Below are positions 45,592-51,834 of a stretch of 64,000 nucleotides of DNA, in pieces. Position numbers and translations under genes: made by a program. Source of the stretch: SYIM01 sp964581825 (GTDB taxonomy: Bacteria; Pseudomonadota; Gammaproteobacteria; Burkholderiales; Burkholderiaceae_E); the NCBI GenBank assembly GCA_964581825.1, contig CAZORB010000002.1:1-64000 (forward strand), given 5' to 3'. The notes below the pieces were generated by a model. The model saw only the letters and a list, made by a program, of their open reading frames with translations, was not told the DNA's origin and made no database searches. Each line of letters opens with the position of its first letter. Position 1 is the first letter of the stretch.

Positions 45592-46110
45592 GTGAAAGAG
45601 CAGTCTCAACAACCGGGGGTATCGTCGGGTAGCGTCTCGCGCCGGCAACTGCTTGGCGTGACGCTCGGGGCAGCGGTTCCAGCCAGCCTGAGGGGTGGTC
45701 CGGCATCCGCGGCGACGGCGAGCTCGAGCGGGGCTGGCGATGCCGCCCCGTCGCTTGATGCTGCGATCCGTGCCTTCACCGGCGGTGCGCCTGTTCGCGC
45801 TGGTAAGGTTCGCATCGAGATCGCACCGCTGGTCGATAACGGGAACACGGTTCCGCTTTCTGTTTCGGTTGATCACCCGATGCGACCCGATGACCATGTC
45901 ACTGCGATTGCTGTGTTCAGCGAGCGAAATCCGCAGCATGAAGTAGCGAGTTTCGGTCTGGGTCCGCGCAATCCCGTTGCAAAGGTGTCTACCCGGATTC
46001 GACTCGCCACCTCGCAGAAGATGGTCGCGGTCGCCCGACTGTCCGATGGCTCGCACTGGTCAGGTGAGATGGATGTCATCGTCACCCTCGCCGCCTGCAT
46101 TGAGGACTGA
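45592..46110 (+). CDS. soxY: thiosulfate-oxidation carrier SoxY, atypical C-terminus
   Basis: A 172-residue sulfur-carrier subunit with a Tat-type signal (SRRQLLGVTLGAAVPAS), as SoxYZ is exported folded. The start is a GTG with GGAGG upstream (45582-45586). The beta-sandwich pattern VRIEIAPLVDNGNTVPLSVSVDHP fits SoxY. In canonical SoxY the chain ends in GGCGG, whose Cys carries the sulfane intermediate on a flexible arm. Here the end is VTLAACIED with Cys169, so the Cys is kept but the glycines are not and two acidic residues follow. Whether it still works as a swinging arm with SoxB is doubtful. Confidence 0.88.
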   Translation: MKEQSQQPGVSSGSVSRRQLLGVTLGAAVPASLRGGPASAATASSSGAGDAAPSLDAAIRAFTGGAPVRAGKVRIEIAPLVDNGNTVPLSVSVDHPMRPDDHVTAIAVFSERNPQHEVASFGLGPRNPVAKVSTRIRLATSQKMVAVARLSDGSHWSGEMDVIVTLAACIED

Positions 46111-46114
46111 CCCG

Positions 46115-46438
46115 ATGTCAGCGAGAACCCTGATCGATATGCCGCGGCGGGTCCGCCGCGGCGAGACCTTCGAAATTCGCGCAATGATCGGCCATCCCAT
46201 GGAAACGGGTTATCGTCGCGGCTCTGATGGCGACCGTTTGCCGCGCAATATCCTCACTGAATTTGGCTGCGTCTTCGACGGCGAGCCGGTGTTCAGCGCA
46301 AAACTCTATCCGGCGATCTCGGCCAATCCGTTTCTATCGTTCAGCATGAAGGCCGATCGCAGCGGCGAGCTGGTGTTTCGCTGGCGCGGCGATAGTGGCT
46401 TTTCGCACACTGAGCGGGTCAACCTGGTCGTCGAGTGA
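46115..46438 (+). CDS. soxZ: thiosulfate-oxidation partner SoxZ
   Basis: A 107-residue immunoglobulin-like partner of SoxY. Typical features are the opening ARTLIDMPRRVRRGETFEIRA, IGHPMETGYR and the ending ELVFRWRGDSGFSHTERVNL. It has no signal of its own and is expected to be co-exported with SoxY. It begins 4 bp after soxY. The stop overlaps the GTG start of soxA (GTGA), pointing to coupled synthesis. Confidence 0.92.
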   Translation: MSARTLIDMPRRVRRGETFEIRAMIGHPMETGYRRGSDGDRLPRNILTEFGCVFDGEPVFSAKLYPAISANPFLSFSMKADRSGELVFRWRGDSGFSHTERVNLVVE

Positions 46439-47235
46439 GCTTCACCCGTTTTCGCGCCCTGTCCGCGGGTCTCGCGGCAATGATCGCAGCGCTGCTGGTT
46501 GGTCTGTATGCGACCCATGTCGTCGCGCAATCCGATAAGCCGAGGCGTTCCGGGTTCGACTTCATGAGCGCTGCGACCCAGGCGTTACAGCGTGACGATG
46601 ATCAGAATCCGGTGATGTTGTGGGTCAAGGATGGCTCGCGGCGATGGAACGATGTGTCCGCAGGGCACGCCTGCGCAGGGTGTCATGGTGAAGCCGAGCG
46701 ATCGATGCGGGGCGTGGCGGCACGCTATCCGGCGTGGGACGAGCAGCTGGGTGAGCCTGTGAATCTGCAGCGCCGAATCAATCTGTGCCGCGAACGACAT
46801 CAGCAGCAGCCGCCGCTGGGTTCGGAAGATGATGCGATGCTCGCTCTCGAGTCCTTTGTCGCCCTTCAGTCACGTGGTGTGCCGATTGCTCCGCCCGCAG
46901 CGGATCCCCGGCTTGCAGCCGCGCTTGAGCGGGGCTCGCAGATGTATTCCTCACGGATCGGTCAACTCGCGCTCTCCTGTGAGCAGTGCCATGACCGGCT
47001 TGCTGGTGGTCGTCTGGGCGGTAGCGCGATTCCAGAGGGACACCCTACCGCTTACCCCATCTATCGACTGCAGTGGCAATCAGCCGGCTCGCTCGCCCGC
47101 AGATTGCGGGGGTGTTTTCGCGGCGTTCGGGCTGAGCAGCTGGCGCCAATGAGCAGCGAGATGATCGCGCTTGAACTGTTTCTGGCAGTGCGTGCGGCGG
47201 GTATGCCGCATGAGGGACCGGGCGTACGGCCGTGA
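46435..47235 (+). CDS. soxA: sulfur-oxidation dihaem cytochrome SoxA
   Basis: A 266-residue dihaem SoxA. It starts at GTG, with a signal peptide to about residue 31. Haem motifs are CAGCH (80-84) and CEQCH (182-186). Cys227 in RRLRGCFRGVRAEQ corresponds to the active-site cysteine ligand that is persulfidated in the family. With SoxX it forms the c-type cytochrome that conjugates thiosulfate to SoxYZ. It is the last gene of the run; an intergenic repeat island and an assembly gap follow, so a soxB just downstream is excluded only as far as the readable sequence goes. Confidence 0.92.
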   Translation: MSFTRFRALSAGLAAMIAALLVGLYATHVVAQSDKPRRSGFDFMSAATQALQRDDDQNPVMLWVKDGSRRWNDVSAGHACAGCHGEAERSMRGVAARYPAWDEQLGEPVNLQRRINLCRERHQQQPPLGSEDDAMLALESFVALQSRGVPIAPPAADPRLAAALERGSQMYSSRIGQLALSCEQCHDRLAGGRLGGSAIPEGHPTAYPIYRLQWQSAGSLARRLRGCFRGVRAEQLAPMSSEMIALELFLAVRAAGMPHEGPGVRP

Positions 47236-47255
47236 TTGGCTGCACGCTGCTGCAC

Positions 47256-47310
47256 GCGCCGGCCGCGGGGTAAAGCGTTGGGCGGCTCAGCCGACTGCGC
47301 CGGCGCTGTC
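47256..47310 (+). repeat. 55-bp direct repeat, copy 1 (left edge of gap)
   Basis: Identical over 55 bases to 47411-47465 and ending exactly at the first N. The two copies bracket the gap, the pattern expected when contig ends sharing a k-mer are scaffolded. It may not be two real copies. Confidence 0.95.
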
Positions 47311-47410
47311 NNNNNNNNNNNNNNNNNNNNNNNNNNNNNNNNNNNNNNNNNNNNNNNNNNNNNNNNNNNNNNNNNNNNNNNNNNNNNNNNNNNNNNNNNN
47401 NNNNNNNNNN
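47311..47410. other. assembly gap (100 N) in the repeat island
   Basis: A run of exactly 100 N flanked immediately on both sides by the same 55-bp sequence. The true content may be zero, negative (overlap) or an unresolved multi-copy repeat. Confidence 0.98.
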
Positions 47411-47465
47411 GCGCCGGCCGCGGGGTAAAGCGTTGGGCGGCTCAGCCGACTGCGCCGGCGCTGTC
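47411..47465 (+). repeat. 55-bp direct repeat, copy 2 (right edge of gap)
   Basis: Starts at the first base after the gap and is identical to 47256-47310. It contains a CCGCGGGGTAAAGCG core that recurs inverted near 47618-47635. Confidence 0.95.
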
Positions 47466-47551
47466 GCGCCGGTGCCCTCGGCGGAAGCGGCCATGCCGGG
47501 GCGGCCGTGAACTCGCTCGCTGTCGCTCGCTCAGACAGCACGTCCGCCAGT

Positions 47552-47573
47552 GGGAAAGCGCATGCGCTTTCCC
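47552..47573. repeat. perfect 22-bp palindrome
   Basis: GGGAAAGCGCA followed by its exact reverse complement. It sits in the left arm of the inverted-repeat island and is matched by a related palindrome in the right arm. Confidence 0.9.
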
Positions 47574-47840
47574 TCCCGGCCTGTCCACCCCCGCCTCGGC
47601 TTGTCAGATTCGCCGCCCCTCGCTTTACCCCGCGGCCTCGAGTGGAGGTGCTCGCAGGTCGGGTGGCTGGCGGCGCGAGCGCGGAACACGCTCGCTGAGG
47701 GCGTTTGCAGGACTCGGCAAGGACTATCTCGCGCTACACGGGGGTACGCTGACTGTTGTCGAGAGTCTCCTCGTCGAGGCCAGGGCGCCAGCCGGCTGCG
47801 GCGAATCTGGCCAGCCGAGGCGGATACGCGAGGGCCGTGA

Positions 47841-47862
47841 GGGGAAGCGCATGCGCTTCCCC
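47841..47862. repeat. perfect 22-bp palindrome, related copy
   Basis: GGGGAAGCGCA followed by its exact reverse complement. It differs from the palindrome at 47552 by one compensated base pair, so symmetry has been kept. Confidence 0.9.
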
Positions 47863-48030
47863 ACCGGGTGGCCATGCTGTCTGAGCGAGCGACAGCGAGC
47901 GAGTTCATGGACGCCCACGGCCCGACCGTATTCGACGAGGGTACCGGCGCGTTAGCGCCGGCGCAGCCAGTTGAGCCGCAGCCGGCTGGCGTCCTGGCCG
48001 AAGCGCGTGAAGTCAGGGCGCCCTAAAAGC

Positions 48031-48723
48031 TCAACCAACCCGCCCCAGCGCCAGCCACGCAATCAGCTCACGCGGCTCCCGAATCAGGTGATCCGCCCCC
48101 CACCGCTCGGGTGGATGATCAGCACCGCAATAGCCGTAAGCCGCAGCGACAGTCCGCATACCCGCCGCCCGTCCCGCCTCGATGTCGCGCAAATCATCGC
48201 CGATGTAGACGCAGGCAGTTGCATCGACGCCCGCCAGCTTTGCACCATGCAGGAGCGGCGCCGGATGCGGTTTGGCATGCGGCGTGGTGTCACCGCCGAT
48301 GGCACACACCGAGCGCGCCGACAAGCCGAGCCCTGCCACGATTGGCAACACTAACCGCTCGATTTTGTTGCTGATGACACCCCAGCGGATACCCGCTGAA
48401 TCCAGAGCGGAGAGCACGTCGTGCATCCCTTCGAACAGCCGGGTGCGCTCCAGCATGCCCGCCTCATAGCGCTGCATGAAGTCGAGCCGGACTGCTTCAT
48501 ACGAATCGTCGCCAGGCTTGAGACCCAGGCCCCTGCCGATCAAGCCCCGCGCACCGGTGGAGGCGAATGGGCGCAGATCGGTGTCGTCGAGCGGCGGCAA
48601 GCCTTTTTCGGCTCGCATCGCATGGATCGGCGCGGCCAGATCTCCCGCGGTATCGGCAAGCGTGCCGTCGAGATCGAAGAAAACTGCGTGGGGCCAGGTT
48701 TGCGAGGGATGAGTCATGGGCAT
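48031..48723 (-). CDS. HAD-IA phosphatase: phosphoglycolate phosphatase (Gph) or MurNAc-6-phosphate phosphatase (MupP)
   Basis: A 230-residue HAD hydrolase. Nucleophile and acid aspartates are Asp17 and Asp19 in FFDLDGTLADT, motif II is ISNK, motif III Lys is in AKPHPAPLL, and motif IV is YIGDDLRDIEAGRAAGM. All are intact. The protein lies 39 bp downstream of ubiG. In Burkholderiales this gene is usually called gph; in Pseudomonas the gene next to ubiG in the same gyrA-linked block is mupP, acting in cell-wall recycling. Sequence alone does not let me choose. AmgK/MurU genes, which would support MupP, are not in the window. Confidence 0.88.
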   Translation of the reverse strand: MPMTHPSQTWPHAVFFDLDGTLADTAGDLAAPIHAMRAEKGLPPLDDTDLRPFASTGARGLIGRGLGLKPGDDSYEAVRLDFMQRYEAGMLERTRLFEGMHDVLSALDSAGIRWGVISNKIERLVLPIVAGLGLSARSVCAIGGDTTPHAKPHPAPLLHGAKLAGVDATACVYIGDDLRDIEAGRAAGMRTVAAAYGYCGADHPPERWGADHLIREPRELIAWLALGRVG

Positions 48724-48762
48724 GCCGTTCTTATGGCGCTGCAGCCGCCGGTCGACGATTGA

Positions 48763-49500
48763 TCAGCCTTCGATCGGGCGACGGAATGCGGCAAGGTAGT
48801 TCACCGACAGACCGCCTGCTTCCAGACGGTACTTTCGGGTGAACGGGTTATAGACCATGCCGGTGAGGCGCTGCAGCGTAAGCCCAGCGCGCCGGGCCGC
48901 TGCATCCATTTCAGACGGCCGGATCAACTTGGCATAGTCGTGGGTGCCGCGCGGTAACAGTCTCAGAATGTACTCGGCGCCCACGATCGCGAACAGAAAT
49001 GATTTTGGATTGCGGTTGATCGTGGAAAAAAACACCCAGCCGCCGGGTTTGACCAGCGCCGCACAGGCGCGGATGGTTGATGCCGGGTCCGGTACGTGCT
49101 CCAGCATTTCCATGCAGGTGACCACGTCGTAGGTACCGGGCTCGCGTTCGGCAAGCGCCTCCGCGGCAATCATTTCGTAGCGAACCCGAGCGCCGCTTTC
49201 AAGCGCATGCAGTTCAGCCACCGCGAGCGACCGTCGGGCCAGATCGACGCCAAGAACGTTTGCACCGAGCCCAGCCATGGCCTCCGAGAGGATTCCGCCG
49301 CCGCATCCAATATCGACCACCTTCGAGCCATCCAACGGGCAGAGCGCGTTGATCCAGTCGAGCCGTAGCGGATTGATTTCGTGAAGCGGCCGGAACTCGG
49401 AATTGGGATCCCACCACTTGGCAGCGAGCGCCTGGAACTTGGCGAGCTCAGCGGGATCGGCGTTGGGGGTGAAAGCGGATGATTCAGACACGGCGCTCAT
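48763..49500 (-). CDS. ubiG: ubiquinone biosynthesis O-methyltransferase
   Basis: A 245-residue SAM-dependent methyltransferase performing both O-methylations in ubiquinone synthesis. The opening NADPAELAKFQALAAKWWDP and the SAM loop VVDIGCGGGILSEAMAGLGA are diagnostic. PGGWVFFSTINRNPKSFLFAIVGAEYIL is the typical later block. It sits between ompA and the HAD phosphatase, the order common in Burkholderiales and, with changes, in Pseudomonas. It starts at ATG 49500, just past the ompA terminator, so it has its own promoter or depends on read-through. Confidence 0.95.
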   Translation of the reverse strand: MSAVSESSAFTPNADPAELAKFQALAAKWWDPNSEFRPLHEINPLRLDWINALCPLDGSKVVDIGCGGGILSEAMAGLGANVLGVDLARRSLAVAELHALESGARVRYEMIAAEALAEREPGTYDVVTCMEMLEHVPDPASTIRACAALVKPGGWVFFSTINRNPKSFLFAIVGAEYILRLLPRGTHDYAKLIRPSEMDAAARRAGLTLQRLTGMVYNPFTRKYRLEAGGLSVNYLAAFRRPIEG

Positions 49501-49515
49501 CGTAAAGACAGAAAC

Positions 49516-49540
49516 AAAAACCCCGTCGCGGGGACGGGGT
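49516..49540 (-). terminator. rho-independent terminator of ompA
   Basis: On the minus strand ACCCCGTC pairs with GACGGGGT (49533-49540 with 49520-49527) around a 5-base loop, followed by a TTTTTG tract. It lies about 70 bp past the ompA stop. Two further short stems (CGACAGAC/GTCTGTCG and CTCGGTC/GACCGAG) occur at 49558-49610. Confidence 0.85.
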
Positions 49541-49611
49541 CTGAAGCAGTGTCGCGACCGACAGACCGATGAGTCTGTCGACCGCGAGCCTCGGTCTAGG
49601 ACCGAGCGAGC

Positions 49612-50286
49612 TTAACCGCGGGGACGCGTACCAACCACCTCGACCTCAACGCGACGGTTCTTCGCGCGGCCAGCGGCGGTGCGGTTATCGGCCACGGGTT
49701 GCTTCTTGCCCTTGCCTTCCGTGTAGATGCGGTTAGCAGGAATTCCCTTGCTGACCAGGTAGGCTTTTACAGCCTCTGCCCGACGAACCGACAAACGCTG
49801 ATTGTAGGCATCGGTACCGATGGCGTCAGTGTGACCCACGGCAATGACCACCTCGAGCGTGATGCCCTTGATCTTGCCAACCAGGTCATCGAGGCGAGCA
49901 CGGCCTTCTGGCTTGACCACCGACTTATCGAAATCGAACAGCGCCTCAGCCGCGAAAGTGACCTTCTCGCTGGTAGGAGCCGGCGGGGGAGGGGGCGGGG
50001 GCTTCGGAGCGGGCGGGGGGGGCGGGGGCGGAGCAACCGCAGGTGCTGGGGCCGGCGCGGGGGCGGGCTTGGGCAACAGGTCGTCGTCACAACCAGCGAT
50101 TGCCATGGCGGGCGTGAAATAACCCGTACGCCAGCATTGGCCAAAGCCGTTTTTGACAACGTTTTGTTCGGCACCCACAACGTAGCCACTACCCTTGGAC
50201 GGGTCGGCTTTCTGGGCGTACGACGCCGGCGACACGGCGATCAACGCCGCGGCGGCAGCGACGGCCAACTTGACCTGTTTGTTCAT
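49612..50286 (-). CDS. ompA: OmpA family outer-membrane/peptidoglycan-binding protein with proline-rich linker
   Basis: A 224-residue protein. The signal peptide (MNKQVKLAVAAAAALIAVSP, cleavage after SYAQ near residue 25) is followed by a short domain with Cys51 and Cys66. A Pro/Ala-Pro/Lys linker occupies residues 73-104, and the OmpA C-terminal domain (about 108-220) binds peptidoglycan. FDFDKSVVKPEGRARLD and GHTDAIGTDAYNQRLSVRRA are its signature, ending NRRVEVEVVG. There is no eight-strand beta-barrel. AGAGGAG precedes the ATG at 50286; longer readings upstream lack a leader. The 138-bp upstream region contains a TTGACG but no well-spaced -10. Confidence 0.93.
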   Translation of the reverse strand: MNKQVKLAVAAAAALIAVSPASYAQKADPSKGSGYVVGAEQNVVKNGFGQCWRTGYFTPAMAIAGCDDDLLPKPAPAPAPAPAVAPPPPPPPAPKPPPPPPPAPTSEKVTFAAEALFDFDKSVVKPEGRARLDDLVGKIKGITLEVVIAVGHTDAIGTDAYNQRLSVRRAEAVKAYLVSKGIPANRIYTEGKGKKQPVADNRTAAGRAKNRRVEVEVVGTRPRG

Positions 50287-50424
50287 GTTACTCCTCTCGG
50301 TAAATGCGCTACGGCAACGAAATCCCGTGCCTGTCGGGCGTGCATTCGGGACGGACTGACTTTCTGAAGATGAAGCGGTCGACCCGAATATTAGTGGCAC
50401 AAATGACGATCAGCCTGACGCCCG

Positions 50425-51759
50425 TCAAGCACTGACAACCCGATTCTGCCACACGGGAATCCTTGCCACTACCTCTCGGAGCGCCCGCGCAGCGTCCGCC
50501 GACCCGAGTTGTCGCATCTTCACAACATGTTGGCCGTCGATCCACACCTCCGCAACATGCTCCCGGCCAGCCGAGTAAATCAGCTGAGCAATCGGATCGA
50601 ACACTGGTTGGAGTTCGGAGGCGCCGAGGTCGAAGGCGACCAGATCGGCCTGCTTGCCGGGTTCGATCGAGCCGATCGAGCGGTCCAGCCCGAGCGCGCG
50701 CGCCGCGTCGAGCGTGAGCGATCGCAGCACGGCCGCCGCCGGCCAGAGGTCCGCTCTACCGCTTGCGCCTTTGGCGAGCAGGGTGGCCGTGCGCGCCTCG
50801 GCAAGCAGGTCGAGCCGGTTATTGCTCGCAGACCCATCGGTCCCGATGCCGACTGTCACGCCGGCATCGAGCAGCCGGGCGATGGGTGCGATACCGCTCG
50901 CCAGCTTCAGATTGGAGTGTGGGCAGTGCGCAATCGCGGCACCGCGGCTGGCCAGCAGCCCGATTTCATTGTCGTCGAGGTGGACCGCATGCACACCGAT
51001 GAGATGCGGCGTGACCAGTCCTGCCCGATCGAGTCGGGCAAGCGGCCGGATGCCGTGTTGGGACACGCTGCGGTCGATTTCGCCGGCGGTTTCATGGATA
51101 TGAATGTGTACCGGCAAATCGAGTTCGTCGGCCAGCACCGCCACCCGACGCAGCGTGTCGTCGTCAACGGTGTAGGGCGCATGCGGTGCCAGGCAGAAGC
51201 TGAGTAGCGGATCCCCTGCACAGGCGTCGCGCAGTTCAAGCCCTTTCCGCAGGTACTCACCAGCGCTGCTGGCGTACGCGGTGGGAAATCCGATCACGAT
51301 AATTCCGAGCGCGGCCCGTATGCCCAGCGTGCGTGCCGCCGAGGCGGTTGCCTCCGGAAAGAAATACATGTCGTTGAATGTGGTGACCCCGCCTCGCAGC
51401 ATCTCGTGGGCAGCAAGCAGCGCGCCGTCAGCCACGAAATCAGCGCCCGCCAGCCTGGCCTCGGCCGGCCAGATTTTTTCTTCCAGCCAGCGGGCAAGCG
51501 GCAGGTCGTCGCCCACGCCGCGCAGGAGCGACATCGCGGCATGGGTGTGCAGATTGATCAGGCCAGGCGTGAGCAGATGCCCTGGGAGCGCCAGTTCTGA
51601 AATGCCCGGGTAGCTGCTTCGGGCGACCGATAGGGGCGCGAGCGTCTCGATGCGGGAACCTCGAATCACGATTGCGTGATCCGTTAGCACCACATTGGAC
51701 GGCGCAACCGGGGCAATCCAGGTTGGAGCGAGTAGCAGGGGGGTGTCGGCGGCGGTCAC
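50425..51759 (-). CDS. mtaD: TRZ/ATZ amidohydrolase, 5'-methylthioadenosine/S-adenosylhomocysteine deaminase-like
   Basis: A 444-residue metal-dependent deaminase. Metal ligands are His71 and His73 in NLHTHAAMSLLRG, further His in HIHIHETAGE, and Asp in VGIGTDGSASNN. The acidic GVTTFNDMYFFPE segment is typical of the subgroup annotated as MTA/SAH deaminase, and the gene's place beside ubiG and gyrA matches relatives in Pseudomonas and Burkholderia. Exact substrate specificity (MTA, SAH, adenosine, guanine-like) cannot be assigned from sequence. The start is a GTG. It diverges from gyrA with a 75-bp spacer. Confidence 0.88.
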   Translation of the reverse strand: MTAADTPLLLAPTWIAPVAPSNVVLTDHAIVIRGSRIETLAPLSVARSSYPGISELALPGHLLTPGLINLHTHAAMSLLRGVGDDLPLARWLEEKIWPAEARLAGADFVADGALLAAHEMLRGGVTTFNDMYFFPEATASAARTLGIRAALGIIVIGFPTAYASSAGEYLRKGLELRDACAGDPLLSFCLAPHAPYTVDDDTLRRVAVLADELDLPVHIHIHETAGEIDRSVSQHGIRPLARLDRAGLVTPHLIGVHAVHLDDNEIGLLASRGAAIAHCPHSNLKLASGIAPIARLLDAGVTVGIGTDGSASNNRLDLLAEARTATLLAKGASGRADLWPAAAVLRSLTLDAARALGLDRSIGSIEPGKQADLVAFDLGASELQPVFDPIAQLIYSAGREHVAEVWIDGQHVVKMRQLGSADAARALREVVARIPVWQNRVVSA

Positions 51760-51834
51760 AGCGGGAGTTTAGAGCAGCCGGGTGTTAAAATTCAAAGCTT
51801 TGCCTCACGTCGCACCTCAATAAAGCCGCATCCC

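Larger units (their letters stand above)
47437..47979. repeat. large imperfect inverted-repeat island between soxA and the HAD gene
   Basis: The left arm (about 47437-47600) and right arm (about 47815-47979) are reverse complements with mismatches and small indels. The best block is a perfect 33-bp match, 47508-47540 against 47875-47907. Outside it, the arms share a GAGGGNACCGGCGCG-type stretch with a CCGGCGC stem, and inside it CGGCGAATCTG and GCCGAGGCGG. Open frames here run through repeats and the gap and are not credible genes. From 47980 to 48030 I see nothing. The arrangement suggests a multi-copy palindromic intergenic element or small non-autonomous mobile element; no transposase or target duplication was found. 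Confidence 0.8.

Noticed and set aside
44212..46056. 614-codon open frame on the minus strand
   Set aside because: It runs antisense through the Ior large subunit, soxX and soxY. It has no ribosome-binding site or family resemblance and is a by-product of GC-rich codon use.
47236..47955. Open frames across the repeat island and gap
   Set aside because: They read through Ns and repeated DNA, give the same short peptide on both strands because of the inverted arms, and lack start signals.
47256..47979. CRISPR array
   Set aside because: Repeats are too few, irregular in spacing and partly inverted, with no cas genes nearby.
49975..50075. Tandem repeat DNA in ompA
   Set aside because: It is simply the coding of the proline-rich linker of the OmpA protein, not an independent element.
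50287..50424. Sigma-70 promoter of ompA
   Set aside because: A TTGACG can be seen on the minus strand, but the nearest AT-rich hexamer (TAATAT) is 29 bases away, too far for a normal spacer.
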